Assembly: GCA_934476075.1 (NCBI GenBank)
Contig: CAKSNH010000012.1
Span: 25,472 to 89,471 of the forward strand
Source: an uncultured Clostridia bacterium
GTDB taxonomy: Bacteria; Bacillota; Clostridia; UBA1381
DNA length: 64,000 bases
Direction of reading: 5' to 3'
The position numbers were made by a program, and so were the translations under genes. Position 1 is the stretch's first letter. Each line of letters begins with the position of its first letter. This document shows, piece after piece, positions 49,088 through 57,850 of this stretch. A model generated the notes under the pieces. That model saw nothing but the letters and a program-made list of their open reading frames with translations. It was not told where the DNA came from and did not search any database.

Positions 49088-50961
49088 TGATTTTAGATGG
49101 TATTAAAAATTCCGCAGATGTGAAAAACTTGGACGTAAAGCAAATGACTGCTCTGGCAGGTGAGGTGCGTAATTTTTTAATCGGTGAAGTGTCAAAAACG
49201 GGCGGACATCTTGCGTCAAATCTCGGTGTGGTGGAACTTACCATTGCAATACATAAGTGTTTTGATTTCCCGAAAGATAAAATTGTGTGGGACGTGGGAC
49301 ATCAGGCATATGTACACAAAATGCTGACAGGCAGAATGGACGGTTTTAAGACGCTTCGCCAGTTTGGCGGAATGAGCGGTTTTCCGAAACGTTCCGAGAG
49401 CGAGTATGACAGTTTTAATACGGGACACAGTTCCACATCAATTTCAGCTGCGTTGGGGATTGCACGGGGACGTGACATAACAGGCGATGATTATAATGTT
49501 ATAGCGGTGTTCGGTGACGGTGCACTGACAGGCGGAATGATGTACGAGGCATTAAATGATGCGGGACGTTCAAAGACAAAGCTGATTGCAATATTAAATG
49601 ATAATGCGATGTCCATTTCAAAAAATGTGGGTGCAATTTCAAAGTATTTGAAAGAACTGCGTTCAAAACCGCTGTATTTTAAATCAAAACAACGGGTAGA
49701 AGGATTTTTGAGAAAAGTTCCGCTTATCGGCAGACCGCTTATCAAGGTTATACGCAAGATAAAATGGGGCATAAAAAAGTTGGTTTTGTCGTCAACAATG
49801 TTTGACGATTTGGGATTTGAGTATTTAGGCCCTGTTGACGGGCACGATATAAAAGCGTTGACGATAATTTTGGAACGTGCAAAAACGTTCGACAAGCCTG
49901 TATTCGTCCATGTGCAGACGAAAAAGGGCAAGGGGTATCGGCTTGCGGAACAAAATCCGCAGAAATTTCATGGTGTGTCAAAGTTTGACGTTAAGTCGGG
50001 CAAGGCACTTGCGAAAAAGAAAAGCGATGATTATTCGGCGGTTTTCGGAAAGAAGCTTATAAGCATGGCTAAGGAGAATGACAGGATTGTGGCGATTACT
50101 CCGGCAATGCCAATCGGGAGCGGACTTGCGGAATATGCAAAGGAATTTCCGCACAGATTTTTCGATGTGGGAATAGCAGAACCGCACGCACTTACATTTG
50201 CGGCTGGGCTTGCAACAACGGGAGTTATACCTGTTGTGCCGATATATTCGTCATTTTTACAGCGTGCGTATGACCAGGTGCTGCATGATATTTGTCTGCA
50301 AAATCTGCACGTTGTGATACCTGTTGACAGAGCAGGGATTGTCGGTGCGGACGGAGAAACGCATCAGGGAATGTATGATATGGCGTTTTTGAGCCATATG
50401 CCGAATATGACGATATTGTCGCCGTCCAATTTTGATGAGCTTGAACAAATGATGGAATATGCGGTAAATGAGCATGACGGTCCTATTGCAATCCGTTATC
50501 CGAGAGGGAATACTCAGGCGGATATAGCTCCGTCAAGGTTTGAGATAGGAAAAGCAAGGATAATAAATGCCGGAACGGATATAACGGTTATATCGGCAGG
50601 CAGAATGGTAAAAACGGCACAGGCGGTATGCGATATTTTAAAGGCTAAGGGCATATCGGCGGAAGTGATAGATTTAAGAAGTATAAAGCCGATTGATAAA
50701 GATACAATAATAAATTCGGCAGAGAAAACAGGCAGAGCAATAAGTATCGAGGACGGAACGGTTATAGGCGGTTTCGGGGAAAGAATTGCGGCTATGCTTG
50801 AAAATGAGAATATAAAGTGCAGATTTCATAATTTTGCGTTTGCGGACAAGCCTATCACACACGGCACTGTTGCACAGCTGGATAAATTGTATGGTACAGA
50901 TGCGGAGAGTATAGCGGAATTTGCAATGCAATTCGTGAATAAGGAGAATAACAATGGCTGA
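49087..50961 (+). CDS. dxs: 1-Deoxy-D-xylulose-5-phosphate synthase
   Basis: DXS makes the first intermediate of the MEP isoprenoid pathway from pyruvate and glyceraldehyde 3-phosphate using thiamine diphosphate. The 624-residue protein has the DXS N-terminal motif TGGHLASNLGVVELTIAIH (core), DVGHQAYVHKMLTGR, the ThDP motif FGDGALTGGMMYEALND and DNAMSISKNVG, the transketolase-type DVGIAEPHAL and the C-terminal RYPRGN. Length is typical. It overlaps oapA by one base and tlyA by eight, so they form one operon. The distant ispE lies in the same operon. Confidence 0.97.
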   Translation: MILDGIKNSADVKNLDVKQMTALAGEVRNFLIGEVSKTGGHLASNLGVVELTIAIHKCFDFPKDKIVWDVGHQAYVHKMLTGRMDGFKTLRQFGGMSGFPKRSESEYDSFNTGHSSTSISAALGIARGRDITGDDYNVIAVFGDGALTGGMMYEALNDAGRSKTKLIAILNDNAMSISKNVGAISKYLKELRSKPLYFKSKQRVEGFLRKVPLIGRPLIKVIRKIKWGIKKLVLSSTMFDDLGFEYLGPVDGHDIKALTIILERAKTFDKPVFVHVQTKKGKGYRLAEQNPQKFHGVSKFDVKSGKALAKKKSDDYSAVFGKKLISMAKENDRIVAITPAMPIGSGLAEYAKEFPHRFFDVGIAEPHALTFAAGLATTGVIPVVPIYSSFLQRAYDQVLHDICLQNLHVVIPVDRAGIVGADGETHQGMYDMAFLSHMPNMTILSPSNFDELEQMMEYAVNEHDGPIAIRYPRGNTQADIAPSRFEIGKARIINAGTDITVISAGRMVKTAQAVCDILKAKGISAEVIDLRSIKPIDKDTIINSAEKTGRAISIEDGTVIGGFGERIAAMLENENIKCRFHNFAFADKPITHGTVAQLDKLYGTDAESIAEFAMQFVNKENNNG

Positions 50962-51760
50962 TAAAATTCGTCTTGATGTATATTTAACGGAGCATGGTAT
51001 GGTGCAGAGCAGAGAAAGAGCAAAAGCACTTATCATGGCAGGACAGGTTTATGTGGATAATCAAAAATGCGATAAAGCCGGAATGATGCTCGAAAGAGAA
51101 AAGACAGGTGTGGAAATCCGTGGTGAAAAACTTAAATATGTGAGCCGCGGCGGTCTTAAATTGGAAAAAGCCATGGCAAAATTTCCGATAACTTTAAAGG
51201 GCAAGGTTACAATGGATATTGGTGCGTCAACGGGCGGATTTACCGATTGTATGCTGCAAAACGGTGCGGTTAAGGTATTTTCGGTTGACGTGGGATACGG
51301 TCAGCTTGCGTGGTCGCTCAGGACGGACGAACGTGTGGTCAATATGGAAAGAACCAACATCAGATATGTCACAAGCGAGGACATAGGCGAAAAGATTGAT
51401 TTTGCGTCCATTGACGTATCGTTCATATCGCTGAAACTTGTTTTGCCTGTCGCAAAGGAACTGTTAAAGGACGACGGCGAATTGGTCGCACTTATAAAAC
51501 CGCAGTTTGAGGCAGGACGTGAACAAGTGGGTAAAAAAGGTGTGGTCAAGGATATAAAGGTGCATTATGAAGTTATAAAAAACGTGGTTGAGTTTGCGAA
51601 AAGCATAGACTTATATCCTGTCGGACTGTCATTCTCGCCGATTAAAGGTCCGGAGGGGAATATAGAATATCTTGTGTATCTGAAAAAAGTGCCGAGTGAA
51701 GATGTAATCGGTGAGGAACAGATACATGAAGTGGTCAATTCGTCACACAGTGAATTATAA
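50954..51760 (+). CDS. tlyA: TlyA-family rRNA 2'-O-methyltransferase
   Basis: A 268-residue protein with an N-terminal S4 RNA-binding domain (IRLDVYLTEHGMVQSRERAKALIMAGQVYVD, core RLDVYLTEHGMVQSRERAKA) and a C-terminal SAM methyltransferase domain (MDIGASTGGFTDCMLQNGA, core IGASTGGFTDCML; VDVGYGQLAW; FASIDVSFISL; LIKPQFEAGRE). The family modifies 16S/23S rRNA at C1409/C1920 in mycobacteria, or acts as a hemolysin-like protein of uncertain function elsewhere. Called YqxC in Bacillus, where it also follows dxs. It starts inside the end of dxs with RBS AAGGAGAATAACA. Confidence 0.93.
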   Translation: MADKIRLDVYLTEHGMVQSRERAKALIMAGQVYVDNQKCDKAGMMLEREKTGVEIRGEKLKYVSRGGLKLEKAMAKFPITLKGKVTMDIGASTGGFTDCMLQNGAVKVFSVDVGYGQLAWSLRTDERVVNMERTNIRYVTSEDIGEKIDFASIDVSFISLKLVLPVAKELLKDDGELVALIKPQFEAGREQVGKKGVVKDIKVHYEVIKNVVEFAKSIDLYPVGLSFSPIKGPEGNIEYLVYLKKVPSEDVIGEEQIHEVVNSSHSEL

Positions 51761-51772
51761 GGCGGTGGATTT

Positions 51773-52660
51773 ATGTTATTGCAGGACGAAATGTTTGTAA
51801 ACGGAAACAGGGCGATTATGAAATCGTATGCCAAAATAAATCTTACGCTTGATGTTTTGGGCAAACGTGACAACGGTTACCATGACGTGGCGATGATTAT
51901 GCAGACGGTCGGCGTATTTGATTTGCTGATTATCGACAAGACCGCATTTGATATTACGGTTACAACAAACTTAAAATATGTGCCGAGCAATGAAAAGAAT
52001 ATTGCATATAAAGCGGCGGTGGAATTTTTCAAATATACACGACTGCACGGCGGAGTTAAGATAAGAATAAAGAAGAATATTCCTGTTGCGGCAGGTTTGG
52101 CAGGCGGCAGCGGAAATGCGGCGGCGGTGCTTTGTGCGATGAATGTGCTTTACAATGCAAATTTATCTTATGAGGAATTATGCGGTATAGGAGCAAAACT
52201 CGGAGCGGACGTGCCGTATTGTCTTGATGGAGGCACTTGTCTGGCGGAGGGGATAGGCGAGAAACTGACACGTCTTGCACCTATGCCGAAAATGACAGTG
52301 CTTTTGGTGAAACCGCCTGTGAATATATCAACGGCGGCGATTTATGAGGAAATAGACAATGCGGATATTATAAATCACCCTGACATGAAAAAGGTTACAG
52401 AGGCTATAAAAAACAAGGACATATCGGGGATTGCGGATAATTTGTGCAATGTGATGGAGGCGGTAACCGAGCGTGAAAATCCCGTTATAACGGATATTAA
52501 GGCTAGAATGAAAAACGGCGGTGCGTTGGGTGCGAGCATGAGCGGCAGCGGACCTACGGTATTTGGTTTGTTTGATGATTATAACAAGGCGAAATTGCTG
52601 GCAGATAAATTTGCGGGAGAATACAAAGAGGTATTTGTGGCAGAGATTAAAAACAGTTGA
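51773..52660 (+). CDS. ispE: 4-Diphosphocytidyl-2-C-methyl-D-erythritol kinase
   Basis: IspE is the fourth enzyme of the MEP pathway and a GHMP kinase. The 295-residue protein has MKSYAKINLTLDVLGKRDNGYHDV (core YAKINLTLDVLGKRDNGYHD), the ATP-binding PVAAGLAGGSGNAAAVL, and GASMSGSGPTVFGLFD near the end. The start at 51773 follows AAGGCGGTGG; an ATG at 51818 begins nearer the family N-terminus (280 residues) and cannot be excluded. It is the last gene of the OLE operon. Its final 19 bases are repeated at 52916. Confidence 0.94.
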   Translation: MLLQDEMFVNGNRAIMKSYAKINLTLDVLGKRDNGYHDVAMIMQTVGVFDLLIIDKTAFDITVTTNLKYVPSNEKNIAYKAAVEFFKYTRLHGGVKIRIKKNIPVAAGLAGGSGNAAAVLCAMNVLYNANLSYEELCGIGAKLGADVPYCLDGGTCLAEGIGEKLTRLAPMPKMTVLLVKPPVNISTAAIYEEIDNADIINHPDMKKVTEAIKNKDISGIADNLCNVMEAVTERENPVITDIKARMKNGGALGASMSGSGPTVFGLFDDYNKAKLLADKFAGEYKEVFVAEIKNS

Positions 52661-52738
52661 TATAATATTTATTAAAAAATTAAATTTATGGTAAACAAGA
52701 TGAAATAAAATTTACAAATATAATTGAAAAACAAACTA

Positions 52739-52767
52739 TTGAAAAAAATATAATAATATTGTATACT
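52739..52767 (+). promoter_or_regulatory. Promoter of the small RNA
   Basis: TTGAAA at 52739-52744, 17 bases, TATACT at 52762-52767; the start would fall about at 52774. Confidence 0.75.
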
Positions 52768-52773
52768 AATTGT

Positions 52774-52853
52774 GGAACAGACAGTTACTCCGTCTTGGAG
52801 TTGCATTTTGTTCCGTATAATGTATAGAAGGCACGCTTTGGCGTGCTTTTTTT
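52774..52853 (+). ncRNA. Small stand-alone RNA of about 80 nt with intrinsic terminator
   Basis: The transcript would begin with a hairpin GGAACA (52774-52779)/TGTTCC (52809-52814), a symmetrical 7x7 internal loop (GACAGTT facing TGCATTT), an inner stem ACTCC/GGAGT and a GTCTT tip. After a 16-base spacer comes the terminator GCACGC-TTTG-GCGTGC and seven T residues (52831-52853). There is no coding frame. The next gene has its own promoter (52879), so this appears to be a small RNA, or less likely a leader. I do not recognise the family. Confidence 0.7.
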
Positions 52854-52878
52854 GACTAATACAATATTTATATATAGC

Positions 52879-52906
52879 TTGCTTTTTTTTAATAAAGCAG
52901 TATAAT
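52879..52906 (+). promoter_or_regulatory. Promoter of the methyltransferase gene
   Basis: TTGCTT at 52879-52884, 16 bases, TATAAT at 52901-52906, 48 bases before the ATG at 52954. Confidence 0.65.
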
Positions 52907-52953
52907 AACAGTTATAGAGATTAAAAACAGTTGATTAAAAATGAGGTGTTATT

Positions 52954-53724
52954 ATGTTTGATTGGAATGCGGCACAGTACAGTAAATTCAAAAAAGAACG
53001 TACGATACCGGCTGTTGATTTGGCTAATGCGATAAATCATAAAAATGTGCGTTCGGTGTTGGACATCGGCTGCGGAATAGGGAACAGTACGGCGGTATTG
53101 GCGAAAAAATTCCCTGATGCGAAAATAGTCGGTGCGGATAATTCCGATGATATGCTTGCAGATGCAAGAAAAAATAATCCGAATATTGAATTTATAAAGC
53201 TTGATGCGGAAAAAGATATTGACAGTATCAAGGAACGCTATGATGTTGTATTTTCAAATGCCTGTATTCAGTGGATACCAAACCATCAAAAGCTGTTAAA
53301 GAGTATGTTTTCATTGCTTGACAAAAACGGTATACTGGCAATACAAATACCGCAGCAGTCAAAACATCCTGTTCATAAAATAATACAATCTCTGTCTAAA
53401 TCGGACAAGTGGAAGGATAAGTTCGGTGTTACAAGAATGTATAACAATCTTACCGAGAATGAATATTTTGATGTTTTGTCGGAACTTACGGAGAATTTCA
53501 GAATGTGGGAAACGGTATATTTTCATGCAATGCCGTCTTATGAAAGTATTATTGAATGGTACAAAGGGACGGGACTAAGACCGTATTTGGAACAATTATT
53601 CGATGAGGACAAAACGGAGTATCTGAATGATATTTTGGAGTGCCTGAAAGATACTTATCCCGTGCAGAAAAACGGAGAAATAATATTCAGATTTCCGAGA
53701 TTATTTTTTATTGCCGAAAAATAA
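52954..53724 (+). CDS. tam: Class I SAM methyltransferase (trans-aconitate methyltransferase-like)
   Basis: A 256-residue SAM-dependent methyltransferase related to Tam, which methylates trans-aconitate. Seen: MFDWNAAQYSKFKKERTIPAVDLANAI (core WNAAQYSKFKKERT, the Tam N-terminal pattern), SVLDIGCGIGNSTAVL (motif I), VGADNSDDML, SNACIQWIPNH and AIQIPQQSKHPVH. Length matches Tam. RBS GAGGTG. Substrate identity within this family is inferred. It ends at a long bidirectional terminator. Confidence 0.85.
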   Translation: MFDWNAAQYSKFKKERTIPAVDLANAINHKNVRSVLDIGCGIGNSTAVLAKKFPDAKIVGADNSDDMLADARKNNPNIEFIKLDAEKDIDSIKERYDVVFSNACIQWIPNHQKLLKSMFSLLDKNGILAIQIPQQSKHPVHKIIQSLSKSDKWKDKFGVTRMYNNLTENEYFDVLSELTENFRMWETVYFHAMPSYESIIEWYKGTGLRPYLEQLFDEDKTEYLNDILECLKDTYPVQKNGEIIFRFPRLFFIAEK

Positions 53725-53734
53725 ATTATTACAA

Positions 53735-53777
53735 TAAATACAAAAACACACCTTTTACGGTGTGTTTTTGTATTTAT
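53735..53777. terminator. Bidirectional terminator between tam and the PTS operon
   Basis: A 17-bp perfect stem, AAATACAAAAACACACC (53736-53752) with its complement at 53759-53775, loop TTTTAC. It serves both convergent transcripts. Confidence 0.92.
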
Positions 53778-53784
53778 CTGAATA

Positions 53785-55443
53785 TTACATAAGCTCATTT
53801 AATGCTTTGTCACGAATTTCGTCCACATTTACCGAGCGGATTTTCTGTCTTAGCGGAAGTATGCGTGACGGCGATACCGAAAGCTCGTCAATATTCATCG
53901 CCAGGAATGTTTCAGTCAAATCAAGGTCCGAACCCAATTCGCCGCAAATGCCGACCCAAATATTATTTTTATGTGCATTGTTTACCGTCATTTTAATCAT
54001 ACGCAAAACCGCTTTGTGGTGCGGATTATAAAATTCGTCAAGCTGTGTGTTTTGGCGGTCAATGGCTATTGTGTATTGTGTAAGGTCGTTTGTGCCTATG
54101 CTGAAAAAGTCCACTTCCTTGGCAAGAATATCGCTAATCATAACGGCGGCAGGTGTTTCAATCATAATACCCTGCTCCACATCTGCAAAAGGTATATTCT
54201 GTTCGGTAAGCTCCTGTTTCACTTCTTCGACTATCTCTTTTATTCTGCGTACTTCCCAAAGCGATGTAATCATAGGATACATGATGGCGATTTTGCCGTA
54301 CATACTTGCTCGGAACAAGGCTCTCAGCTGTACCTTGAATATTTCGGGTTTTGTAAGACAAATGCGGATTGCACGAAGTCCCATGGCGGGATTTTCCTCA
54401 TGCTCCAAATTGAAATAGTCGGCTTGCTTGTCAGCACCTATGTCAAGCGTACGGATAATAACACGCTTGCCTGCCATAGTTTCCGCAACGGCACGGTATA
54501 CGTTGAACTGTTCCTCCTCGGTCGGATAATTGTCCTTTTCAAGATACAAAAATTCACTTCTGAAAAGTCCGATACCGCCGGCATCATTTTGAAGAACAGA
54601 CGCCAAATCCTTGCTGTTGCCTATGTTAGCGTAAACAAGTATTTTCTGCCCGTCAAGAGTTACATTTTCCTTGCCTTTTAATGTCTGCAAAAGTCTGCGT
54701 TTTTCAAGCTCCGCATCAAGTTTTTTCTGCATTTCGTCAAGAAAATCTTTGTCGGGGTCGAGGTATATTTCGCCATTAAATCCGTCAACTATCGCCAATG
54801 TGCCGTTAAGCGACTCGTCAAGAGTGATGTTTGTGCCGACAAGAGCGGGTATGTTCATCGTTTTTGCCAATATTGCCGTATGTGAATTTGTAGAGCCGTG
54901 CACCGTTACAAACGCCAATACTTTTTCTTTGTTAAGCTGAACGGTTTCGCTTGGGGCAAGGTCATCGGCAACGATTATTACAGGCTCATCGGAAGAAACC
55001 GTATTGCTTGACTTGCCTGAAAGGATTGAAATAATTCGCTCGGAAACATCTTTTACGTCTGCAGCACGTTCTTTCATATATGCGTCGTCCATGTCCGCAA
55101 ACATATGCGAAAAATTATCACTTGTAACCGCAACGGCATATTCGGCATTAAGCGACTGATTTTGTATTATACTCTCGACAGAATAGATATAATCCAAATC
55201 TTCAAGCATCATTTGATGTATCTCAAATATGGCGGCATTTGTTTCGCCGACTTCACGAATGGCTTTGTCATACAAAAGTTGGAGCTGTGATATGGCGTGT
55301 TTTCGTGCATCGTGAAATCTTGCCACCTCTTTTTCGGTGTCTTCAATTCTTTGTCTTTTGACTGTCTGCTCACCTTTTTGGTATATGCTGATTCTGCCGA
55401 TTGCTATTCCTCCGAAAGCACTTTTACCGATACATTTTTTCAT
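53785..55443 (-). CDS. ptsI: Phosphoenolpyruvate-protein phosphotransferase (enzyme I)
   Basis: Enzyme I takes phosphate from PEP and passes it to HPr. The 552-residue protein has the N-terminal phosphohistidine domain with active-site HGSTNSHTAILA (His188), and the PEP-binding TIM barrel with GIGLFRSEFLYL, RTLDIGADKQADY, NPAMGLRAIR, MIETPAAVMI, FSIGTNDLTQY and GICGELGSD. Normal length is about 570, so it is slightly short. It is the last gene of the fru-ptsH-ptsI operon, 39 bases after ptsH. Confidence 0.97.
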   Translation of the reverse strand: MKKCIGKSAFGGIAIGRISIYQKGEQTVKRQRIEDTEKEVARFHDARKHAISQLQLLYDKAIREVGETNAAIFEIHQMMLEDLDYIYSVESIIQNQSLNAEYAVAVTSDNFSHMFADMDDAYMKERAADVKDVSERIISILSGKSSNTVSSDEPVIIVADDLAPSETVQLNKEKVLAFVTVHGSTNSHTAILAKTMNIPALVGTNITLDESLNGTLAIVDGFNGEIYLDPDKDFLDEMQKKLDAELEKRRLLQTLKGKENVTLDGQKILVYANIGNSKDLASVLQNDAGGIGLFRSEFLYLEKDNYPTEEEQFNVYRAVAETMAGKRVIIRTLDIGADKQADYFNLEHEENPAMGLRAIRICLTKPEIFKVQLRALFRASMYGKIAIMYPMITSLWEVRRIKEIVEEVKQELTEQNIPFADVEQGIMIETPAAVMISDILAKEVDFFSIGTNDLTQYTIAIDRQNTQLDEFYNPHHKAVLRMIKMTVNNAHKNNIWVGICGELGSDLDLTETFLAMNIDELSVSPSRILPLRQKIRSVNVDEIRDKALNELM

Positions 55444-55482
55444 TATATTTCAGTCCTTTCTATCATATATTGGGGGCAAATC

Positions 55483-55740
55483 TTAAAGATTTTCTTTGAA
55501 TAGTTTTTCAAGTGTTTCGATTGCCTCGTCCTCGTCCTCACCGTCGGCTTTAATTGTCACGGTGTGACCTTGCTTTGCGGCAAGTCCCATAATACCGAAA
55601 ATTCTTTTTGCGTCAACCTCTTTGCCGTCTTTTGCAATAGTTATTGCCGATTTGAATGATGCGGCGGCTTTTACAACAACGCCTGCTGGACGTGCGTGGA
55701 TACCCTCAGGGTCTGTGATAACATAGCTAAATTCTTTCAT
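55483..55740 (-). CDS. ptsH: HPr phosphocarrier protein lacking the regulatory Ser46
   Basis: HPr passes phosphate from enzyme I to the EIIA domain. From ATG 55740 (RBS AGAGGAG on the minus strand) the protein is 85 residues. His15 is present in DPEGIHARPAG and lies exactly at position 15. At position 46, where Gram-positive HPr has the HprK target serine (KSIMGVMSLG), this protein has Arg (KRIFGIMGLAA), and Gly replaces Ser52. It should therefore carry phosphate to sugars but not act as a CcpA corepressor. A conventional HPr is likely elsewhere in the genome. Confidence 0.93.
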   Translation of the reverse strand: MKEFSYVITDPEGIHARPAGVVVKAAASFKSAITIAKDGKEVDAKRIFGIMGLAAKQGHTVTIKADGEDEDEAIETLEKLFKENL

Positions 55741-55786
55741 AATAAAATTCTCCTCTATAATAAATTTAATAGTTTTAAAGTGAGTA

Positions 55787-55912
55787 GGGAAGCCTTTGGG
55801 GAAAGACCTCCCTGATAACAAATGAAAAGTTAGGGAAACTTTTCGCTAAGCCGATACCTAATATCGGCTAAGGGGGAAATTGCGGTAAATGAAGGGGAAA
55901 TTCATTTACCTA
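55787..55912 (-). other. Array of four hairpins between fruA and ptsH
   Basis: Four consecutive hairpins fill the 197-base gap: GGGAAGCCTTT with AAAGACCTCCC (55788-55813, imperfect), AAAAGTT-AGGG-AACTTTT (about 55824-55842), AGCCGATA-CCTA-TATCGGCT (55849-55869) and GGTAAATGAA with TTCATTTACC (55883-55909). On the plus strand, three of the four contain GGGGAAA or GGGAAA between or after their arms; on the minus strand, which is the mRNA, this reads TTTCCC(C). It is an intercistronic structured region within one operon, perhaps setting the ratio of ptsHI to fruA. Confidence 0.55.
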
Positions 55913-55937
55913 TATATCAAATAAAAACTCATAATCA

Positions 55938-57836
55938 TTATTTAGTGATAGGCTTTTTCAATAAGCCGAGCATTAATGTGCCCACAACAGTACCTACTGC
56001 CAATGCTACGAAATACATAACTGCGTGACCCACAACAGGGAATACGAATATACCGCCGTGAGGAGCCATAAGTGTACAGTTAAACAGCATCGACAATGCA
56101 CCCGATACCGCAGAACCTACGATACAGGACGGCAATACTCTAAGCGGGTCTGCCGCTGCGAACGGAATTGCACCTTCTGAGATGAATGCAAGTCCCATGA
56201 CAAAGTTTGTAGGACCGGATTTGATTTCTTCCTGTGTAAATCTGTTCTTGAAAAGCAATGTGGCAAGAGCGATTGCACAAGGAGGTACCATACCGCCAAT
56301 CATAACGGCTGCCATGATATTATAATTACCTGCGGCGATTGATGCTATACCGAAAGCGTATGAAGCTTTATTGATAGGACCGCCCAAATCGACCGCCATC
56401 ATGCCGGCAACGATAATACCGAGAATTACTCTGCTGCTGTCGTTCATATTGGCAAGAGCATTGTTAAGCAATGTGTTAAGTGCACCGACAGGCGGTTCAA
56501 CTATATAGGTCATTATAAGACCGATTAGCAGTATGCCGAACAACGGGTAAAGCAAAATAGGTTTTATGCCGTCAAGTGCATCGGGAAGTACTGAGAATAT
56601 CTTTTTAAGAAGAAGTACAAGATAACCTGCTACAAAACCGGCAACCAATGCACCAAGGAAACCCGATGTTCCGTTAGCGGCAATCATACCGCCCACAAAT
56701 CCGACTGCAAGTCCCGGACGGTCGGCAATACTCATTGCGATAAATCCGGCAAGCACAGGCAGCATTAACCCGAATGCGACACCGCCTATACCTTTAAACA
56801 GAGCGGCAATAGGGGTGATAGTACCGAAGTTTGCTCTTGCGTCGGCAGACAGAGAATTTATGTCGATTGTAAGTCCGTCTATCAGAAATGCGATTGCGAT
56901 TAGGATACCGCCGCCTACAACGAACGGCAGCATATGCGATACACCGTTCATAAGGTGTTTGTATGCCTGATGCCATATACCGCCTTTTCCGGAGTCCTGC
57001 GAATGTTCCGCATTTTCCGTGTCAGCCTTATAGATAGGAGCGTCGCCGTTCATGGCACGGGTTAAAAGCTTGTCGGCTTTGCTTATGCCGTCCGATACGG
57101 GACATTCGATAAGCTTTTTGCCGTTAAAGCGTTCCATAGGAACTTTTGTGTCGGCGGCAACGATAATGCAGTCTGCATTTTTGATTTCGTCCTCCGTCAA
57201 AACATTTTTAGCACCGCCCGAACCTCTTGTTTCCACTTTGATTGCGATACCCATTTCAGCCGCCTTTTTCTCCAATGCCTCGGCAGCCATGTATGTGTGT
57301 GCAATACCTGTCGGACAGCCTGTTACCGCAAGCACATGACATTGTGCGTTTGCAACATCTGTCGGAGTTTCGGAAGGCTTTTCGTCATCTGCGTCATCTA
57401 TAATCTTTAAAAATTCGTCAATATCCTTTGCATTTTTCAAGCTGTTTGAGAAATTCTCGTCCATCATAAGAACGGATAATTTGCCAAGTACGTCAAGATG
57501 AACATTTTCCTTTGTGTTAGGTGCGGCGATTAAGAAAATCAGCTGAACGGGAGCACCGTCCAAAGAATCAAAATCCACACCGTTCGGAATTACCATGGCG
57601 GCAAGTCCGGCTTTTGAAACGGCATCGCATTTTGCATGAGGAATTGCAATCCCTTCGCCGATACCGGTTGTGCTTTCTTCTTCACGGGCATACACTTTAT
57701 TTCTGTAAGCCTCTTTGTCATTGATTTTTCCGCTTTGGCACATAAGGTCTACCATAGCGTCAAGTGCCTCAGACTTTGTTTTTACATCACCGTTAAGCTG
57801 TATACTTCTTCTGTCCAATAAATCAGTTATACGCAT
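55938..57836 (-). CDS. fruA: Fructose-specific PTS enzyme IIABC
   Basis: FruA imports and phosphorylates fructose to fructose 1-phosphate. The 632-residue protein has domains IIA (1-145; phosphorylation site His67 in GIAIPHAKC), IIB (about 163-260; Cys174 in TGCPTGIAHTYMAAEAL core), and IIC (about 290-630; eight or more membrane segments; GVSHMLPFVVGGGI). The order IIA-IIB-IIC is standard for Gram-positive FruA. All phosphorylation residues are present. It lies 14 bases after fruK and before ptsH; its start follows AGGAGGAATAAACA. Confidence 0.97.
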   Translation of the reverse strand: MRITDLLDRRSIQLNGDVKTKSEALDAMVDLMCQSGKINDKEAYRNKVYAREEESTTGIGEGIAIPHAKCDAVSKAGLAAMVIPNGVDFDSLDGAPVQLIFLIAAPNTKENVHLDVLGKLSVLMMDENFSNSLKNAKDIDEFLKIIDDADDEKPSETPTDVANAQCHVLAVTGCPTGIAHTYMAAEALEKKAAEMGIAIKVETRGSGGAKNVLTEDEIKNADCIIVAADTKVPMERFNGKKLIECPVSDGISKADKLLTRAMNGDAPIYKADTENAEHSQDSGKGGIWHQAYKHLMNGVSHMLPFVVGGGILIAIAFLIDGLTIDINSLSADARANFGTITPIAALFKGIGGVAFGLMLPVLAGFIAMSIADRPGLAVGFVGGMIAANGTSGFLGALVAGFVAGYLVLLLKKIFSVLPDALDGIKPILLYPLFGILLIGLIMTYIVEPPVGALNTLLNNALANMNDSSRVILGIIVAGMMAVDLGGPINKASYAFGIASIAAGNYNIMAAVMIGGMVPPCAIALATLLFKNRFTQEEIKSGPTNFVMGLAFISEGAIPFAAADPLRVLPSCIVGSAVSGALSMLFNCTLMAPHGGIFVFPVVGHAVMYFVALAVGTVVGTLMLGLLKKPITK

Positions 57837-57850
57837 TGTTTATTCCTCCT

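Larger units (their letters stand above)
52642..52935. repeat. 20-bp direct repeat flanking the small RNA region
   Basis: AGAGATTAAAAACAGTTGAT occurs at 52642-52661, across the ispE stop, and again at 52916-52935, just before the methyltransferase RBS, 274 bases apart. Identical repeats around a block holding its own promoter, RNA and terminator suggest that this block arose by duplication or insertion. Confidence 0.75.
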
